From the NCBI GenBank assembly GCA_955652585.1, contig CATPBF010000007.1, positions 1-25,377 of the forward strand: 25,377 nucleotides of DNA. The letters run 5' to 3'. The stretch's first letter is position 1; each line of letters begins with the position of its first letter. The notes below the pieces were generated by a model, which saw nothing but the letters and a program-made list of their open reading frames with translations, did no database searches and was not told where the DNA came from. A program made the translations under genes and the position numbers. The stretch comes from Candidatus Dormiibacterota bacterium (GTDB lineage: Bacteria; Chloroflexota; Dormibacteria; Dormibacterales; Dormibacteraceae). Of this stretch, positions 22,578 through 25,377 are shown one piece after another.

Positions 22578-23164
22578 ACCGCCCGCAGCCGCGCAAGGTC
22601 GGCCGGCTCGTCCAGGTCGAGTGCCATCGCCGGCGAGCGATGGATCACAAAGCGCACACCCTTGCTTTGCGCCTCACGCCGGAAGGCGGCCAGGGAATCG
22701 GCTCCGAAATGGAGCCCGATGGCGCGGGGAGGACGCAGGTACAGCGCGTTCGTGCCTCCGCGGCCGGCTGCGGGCACCGCCACGACTACAGGCTGGACGA
22801 GACGGCGCCCGGTGGCAAGAAGCTCGCGCACCGACGTCTTGGTCACCAGCGGAAGGTCGCTCGAGAGCAAGAGCACGCTCTCGGCACCACTTTCGATGGC
22901 ACGCCCGATGCCGCGCTGTGCGGCGACGTTCTGGCCTTCCTGCCGCGGTTCGACGAGCACCTCAGCGCCTAGCTCATTCGCCAGGGCAGCAGCCTCGTCG
23001 CTGCCCGCCACCACGAGCCGCCGCTCACCGGCCGCCGCGGCCCGAATCGCCCGCGTGGCATTGCGGCGCGCCAGGGCTCTTCGCTGACCGGGGTCCAGGG
23101 CAGGACCCAATCGCTGCTTGGCGGAGTCGAAGTCCTTGACGAGGACCACGACCCAGGTGCTCAT
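22574..23164 (-). CDS. cofC: Phospholactate / phosphoenolpyruvate guanylyltransferase (F420 biosynthesis)
   Basis: A 196-residue CofC/FbiD, which activates 2-phospholactate or phosphoenolpyruvate with GTP to make the donor used by CofD. The nucleotidyltransferase motifs are visible: VVVLVKDFDSAKQRL at 5-19 with Lys10, Lys16 and Arg18, LLLSSDLPLV near 98-107 with metal-binding Asp103, GGTNALYLRPP at 136-146, FGADSLAAF at 153-161 and LDLDEPADL at 182-190. The frame extends to 23332, but the real protein begins at ATG 23164, which overlaps the fgd TGA as ATGA. Which donor it prefers cannot be read from this sequence. Confidence 0.93.
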   Translation of the reverse strand: MSTWVVVLVKDFDSAKQRLGPALDPGQRRALARRNATRAIRAAAAGERRLVVAGSDEAAALANELGAEVLVEPRQEGQNVAAQRGIGRAIESGAESVLLLSSDLPLVTKTSVRELLATGRRLVQPVVVAVPAAGRGGTNALYLRPPRAIGLHFGADSLAAFRREAQSKGVRFVIHRSPAMALDLDEPADLARLRAV

Positions 23165-24165
23165 CTGTTCCCCCAGCGCTCTCTGATCCTGGGCAGGATC
23201 TGCGAGGCGTAAAGCTGCAGGAATCGCGCCTGATCGTTGCCGGGCGCGTGAAAGACAAGGTGGTCGAAGCCGAGCTCGATGTACGGTCTCAGCTGATCGA
23301 TGTGCTCGTCGGGGTCGCTCGACACCAGCCAACGCCGATGAGCAACGCCCTCGACCTCGCGTGCGAGCCTCTCCATCTCGCGTGGATCATCGACCCCGGC
23401 CTTGGCCTCCGCGGGCAGGGCGAGCGCAGCCCAGATCTTGGTGTCTTCCATCGCCCGCTCGCGGTCGGTGTCGTAGGAGACCTTGACCTCGATCATCTTC
23501 TCGAGCTTTGAAGCGTCGCGCCCTTCCGCCGCGGCGCCTTCGGCGAAGGCCGGCAGCAGCTGCTCAGAGTAGAGTTCCATGCCCTTGCCCGAGGTGCAGA
23601 TGAGCCCGTCGCCGGCGCGGCCGGCGTACTTCGCCACCAGCGGGCCTCCTGCTCCGATATAGATCGGAATCGGCTCCGCCGGCCGGTCGTAGATCGTCGC
23701 GTTGCGCGTGTGGTAGTAATCGCCATCGAACGTCACACTCTGCTCGGTCCACAGCAACTTGATGAGCTTGACGGCTTCGCGCAGGCGAGCGAACCGCTCC
23801 TTGTTGTCGGGCCACGAAATGCCGAGAGCGCCCTCGTTGAGGTGCTCGCCGGTGCCGACGCCAAGGATCATCCGGCCGGGGATGAGCGAGCCCAGAGTCC
23901 CGAACGCCTGCGCGACGATGGCGGGATGGTAGCGGAAGGTCGGAGTGGCCACCGACGTGCCGAGCATCACGCGCCGGGTGCGCTCGCCGGTCGCAGCGAG
24001 CCACGCGAACGCGAAGGGCGCATGGCCGTCGGAGTGACGCCATGGTTGGAAGTGGTCGCTAACGAAAACGCTGTCGAAGCCGTTTCGCTCAGCTTCGACC
24101 GCGAAGTCGAGCAGAGCCCGCGGGGCGAACTGCTCGGCCGAAGCCTTGTAACCAAGCCGGAGCAT
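23161..24165 (-). CDS. fgd: F420-dependent glucose-6-phosphate dehydrogenase-like enzyme (LLM class)
   Basis: A 334-residue luciferase-like TIM barrel that follows mycobacterial Fgd1 along its whole length. It starts LGYKASAEQFAPR and contains SDHFQPWRHSDGHAPF, GVGTGEHLNE, KYAGRAGDGLICTSGKG and a C-terminal HLVFHAPGNDQARFL. The catalytic residues of Fgd1 (His40, Trp44, Glu109) correspond to His38, Trp42 and Glu107, and the phosphate-binding Lys198, Lys259 and Arg283 to Lys194, Lys255 and Arg278. This supports true glucose-6-phosphate oxidation with reduction of F420. It would supply F420H2 in the cytoplasm. The ATG at 24165 lies 12 bp after the small membrane protein gene, and its stop overlaps the cofC start. 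Confidence 0.9.
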   Translation of the reverse strand: MLRLGYKASAEQFAPRALLDFAVEAERNGFDSVFVSDHFQPWRHSDGHAPFAFAWLAATGERTRRVMLGTSVATPTFRYHPAIVAQAFGTLGSLIPGRMILGVGTGEHLNEGALGISWPDNKERFARLREAVKLIKLLWTEQSVTFDGDYYHTRNATIYDRPAEPIPIYIGAGGPLVAKYAGRAGDGLICTSGKGMELYSEQLLPAFAEGAAAEGRDASKLEKMIEVKVSYDTDRERAMEDTKIWAALALPAEAKAGVDDPREMERLAREVEGVAHRRWLVSSDPDEHIDQLRPYIELGFDHLVFHAPGNDQARFLQLYASQILPRIRERWGNR

Positions 24166-24177
24166 GTCTATCTGAAC

Positions 24178-24360
24178 TCAGCGCCGGTAGTAACGCTTCC
24201 AGCTGAAGGCGATGCCCCCCGCAGCAGCCACGACCACGACCACGACCAACGCCACCAGGCTATGGCCGTCGAAGGTGGAGACCGCGCTGAACATCATCAG
24301 GGCGAGCACAAGCACCGTGAGCAGCATTACGACCAGGAGCGTGGCGGCGCGGACCTTCAT
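24178..24360 (-). CDS. Two-helix small membrane protein
   Basis: A 60-residue protein with two membrane helices, about 6-26 (ATLLVVMLLTVLVLALMMFS) and 33-53 (HSLVALVVVVVVAAAGGIAF), and a basic C-terminal tail (WKRYYRR) that should face the cytoplasm. It is not recognised as a named family. The ATG at 24360 has TAAGCT (24367-24372) six bases upstream. It precedes fgd by 12 bp and probably heads the F420 operon. Its hydrophobic pattern and clean ends make chance unlikely. Confidence 0.62.
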   Translation of the reverse strand: MKVRAATLLVVMLLTVLVLALMMFSAVSTFDGHSLVALVVVVVVAAAGGIAFSWKRYYRR

Positions 24361-24365
24361 GACGC

Positions 24366-24372
24366 TAGCTTA
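24366..24372. promoter_or_regulatory. Overlapping divergent -10 boxes between the F420 operon and birA
   Basis: TAGCTT on the plus strand (24366-24371) and TAAGCT on the minus strand (24367-24372) overlap almost completely in a 35-bp gap. Only one polymerase could use the site at a time, so the two transcripts may compete. Confidence 0.33.
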
Positions 24373-24395
24373 AGGGCCCATTGGAAAAGCCACGG

Positions 24396-24998
24396 ATGGT
24401 TCGCCTGACGTCGGTGACGTCCACCCAGGACGTTGCGCGCGACATGCCGATCGGCTCAGTGGTCGTCGCCGACCATCAGACCGCCGGCCGCGGCAGGTCC
24501 TCGCACCATTGGGAGGACCAGCCGGGAGCAGCCCTGCTGGTCTCATTCGTGCTGCCTCCGAATCCGCTGCTCAGCCTCGCGGCCGGCGTGGCCGCCGCCG
24601 AAGCCTGCGGCCGAGGCGTGCGTTTGAAATGGCCCAACGATCTGCTGCTGGGTGAGCGCAAGGTCGGCGGGATTCTCGTCGAGGCCTCGCCGGTGAGGGC
24701 CATATGCGGCATCGGGATCAACCTGACGTCGGCGCCCGAAGGCGCGGCCAAGCTCGATGAGTCGCGCGATGAGCTGCTGGAGCGGCTGCTGCCCGCGATC
24801 GAGCGGTGGAGCTCAGCGCCGGTCGCTTCGCTCCTGGCCCGATGGCGCGAATTGTCCGACACGATCGGCAAGAAGGTTCGTGTCGAGCTGCCCGATCGAA
24901 TTATCGAGGGGACCGCAAACGACATCGATGACACCGGAGCCCTTGTCATCGACGGCGAGCCCGTCAGCGCCGGCAGCCTGAGCGTCCTAGACCGCTGA
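24396..24998 (+). CDS. birA: Biotin-protein ligase (BPL catalytic domain only)
   Basis: A 200-residue group I biotin ligase that makes biotinyl-AMP and transfers biotin to carrier lysines of carboxylases. Motifs are TSTQD (8-12), GRGRSSHHW (31-39, the biotinyl-AMP loop), KWPNDLLL (78-85) and RKVGGILVE (88-96, with Lys89). A small C-terminal beta domain from about 155 completes it. There is no N-terminal DNA-binding domain, so it is not a BirA-type repressor. ATG 24396 is chosen because GGAAAAG at 24383-24389 can act as a ribosome site. An in-frame TTG at 24381 is the alternative and would fit a leaderless start. The acyl-CoA carboxylase system, whose beta subunit is at 4520-6157, is a natural client. 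It overlaps the sirtuin gene by 12 bp, tail to tail. Confidence 0.92.
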   Translation: MVRLTSVTSTQDVARDMPIGSVVVADHQTAGRGRSSHHWEDQPGAALLVSFVLPPNPLLSLAAGVAAAEACGRGVRLKWPNDLLLGERKVGGILVEASPVRAICGIGINLTSAPEGAAKLDESRDELLERLLPAIERWSSAPVASLLARWRELSDTIGKKVRVELPDRIIEGTANDIDDTGALVIDGEPVSAGSLSVLDR

Positions 24999-25377
24999 CA
25001 CCAGCGCCGCGAGTTCGGGTAGGACCTCGCCCGAGCGCCCGCGGATCACGACCTCGGCGAAACGGTCGATCGGGGTCGCCTCGGCATTGATGACGATGAG
25101 GGCGGCGCCGGCCTCCGCAGCCGCGAGCGGCACATGCGCGGCCGGGTAGACGACCAGTGAGGAGCCCACCACCAGCATCACATCGGCCGCGCGCGCCAGC
25201 GCGAACGCCTCTTCGACCGCAGGGATCGGCATCGCCTCTCCGAACAACACGACAGTCGGCTTGAGAAAAACGCCGCCGCACATCCTGCAGCGCGGAGGCA
25301 TTTCCAGGTCCAGCCGAGCCTGGACTTCCGCGCGCGTCTCACGCGCACCGCAATCGAGGCACTGCACGGTCCGGCCC
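24987..25377 (-). CDS. NAD-dependent protein deacylase (sirtuin), N-terminus cut by window end
   Basis: About 130 residues of the C-terminal part of a Sir2 protein, open to the window edge. The zinc-binding pairs CLDC and CRMC lie near the start of the visible part. They are followed by KPTVVLFGEAMP, VVGSSLVVYPAAHVPLAAAEAGAALIVINAE and a final helix, all typical of bacterial sirtuins. The catalytic His and most of the NAD site lie outside the window. A sirtuin removes acyl groups from lysines using NAD, and acyl-CoA synthetases are common targets in bacteria. The end overlaps birA by 12 bp in convergent orientation. Confidence 0.92.
   Translation of the reverse strand, partial: GRTVQCLDCGARETRAEVQARLDLEMPPRCRMCGGVFLKPTVVLFGEAMPIPAVEEAFALARAADVMLVVGSSLVVYPAAHVPLAAAEAGAALIVINAEATPIDRFAEVVIRGRSGEVLPELAALVSAV

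Noticed and set aside
23165..23332. A 56-residue N-terminal extension of CofC
   Set aside because: It overlaps the fgd gene in another frame, and the conserved protein begins at the ATG that overlaps the fgd stop.

Overview
The window is high-GC, tightly packed bacterial chromosome with no phage genes, insertion sequences, CRISPR, tRNA or rRNA. Its gene content fits a high-GC Terrabacteria lineage (Actinomycetota, Chloroflexota or a relative such as Candidatus Dormibacterota). Pointers are a coenzyme F420 cluster with an Fgd-like dehydrogenase, a COG4867-type VWA protein, an Rv2578c-like radical SAM protein under a Gram-positive/actinobacterial-type SOS box, Pro/Ala-rich membrane proteins, and many genes that look leaderless. 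The phylum cannot be fixed from this sequence alone.

Layout, left to right. 1-3320 (minus): a VWA-family protein cut by the window edge, a UPF0173 metallo-hydrolase and a GT87-type membrane mannosyltransferase. 3321-3519 is a hairpin-rich non-coding gap. 3520-6157: a LysR regulator diverges from an acyl-CoA carboxylase beta subunit, with a tandem-repeat operator candidate between them. 6224-8883: a cytoplasmic GH15 glucoamylase (minus) diverges from a YgjP-type metallopeptidase (plus). 8897-12269: a zinc ADH followed with zero spacing by a GMC oxidoreductase (minus) diverges from an SDR (plus). 12273-16762: a DUF72 protein, then a CHASE2-adenylate cyclase running tail to tail into a Ser/Thr kinase that shares its stop site. 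16893-17285: a small DUF4870-like membrane protein with a good intrinsic terminator.

17337-20058 (minus) reads GatB/YqeY protein, endonuclease III, LexA box, radical SAM protein, small winged-helix-like protein, small coiled-coil protein. It looks like a DNA-damage region, and the last two genes have no recognised function. 20100-20942 is a Pro-rich, C-terminally anchored protein of unknown function. 20935-24360 (minus) is an F420 operon in the order small membrane protein, fgd, cofC, cofE, cofD, with 4-bp stop/start overlaps from fgd onward. The window closes with a biotin-protein ligase (plus) overlapping tail to tail a sirtuin truncated by the window end.

The most promising material for new biology is the SOS-box operon at 17337-18857, the F420 operon that pairs a consumer enzyme with cofactor synthesis, the structured gap at 3340-3520, and a recurring promoter architecture in which a TAnnnT -10 box lies 6-12 nt before a start codon that lacks a Shine-Dalgarno sequence.
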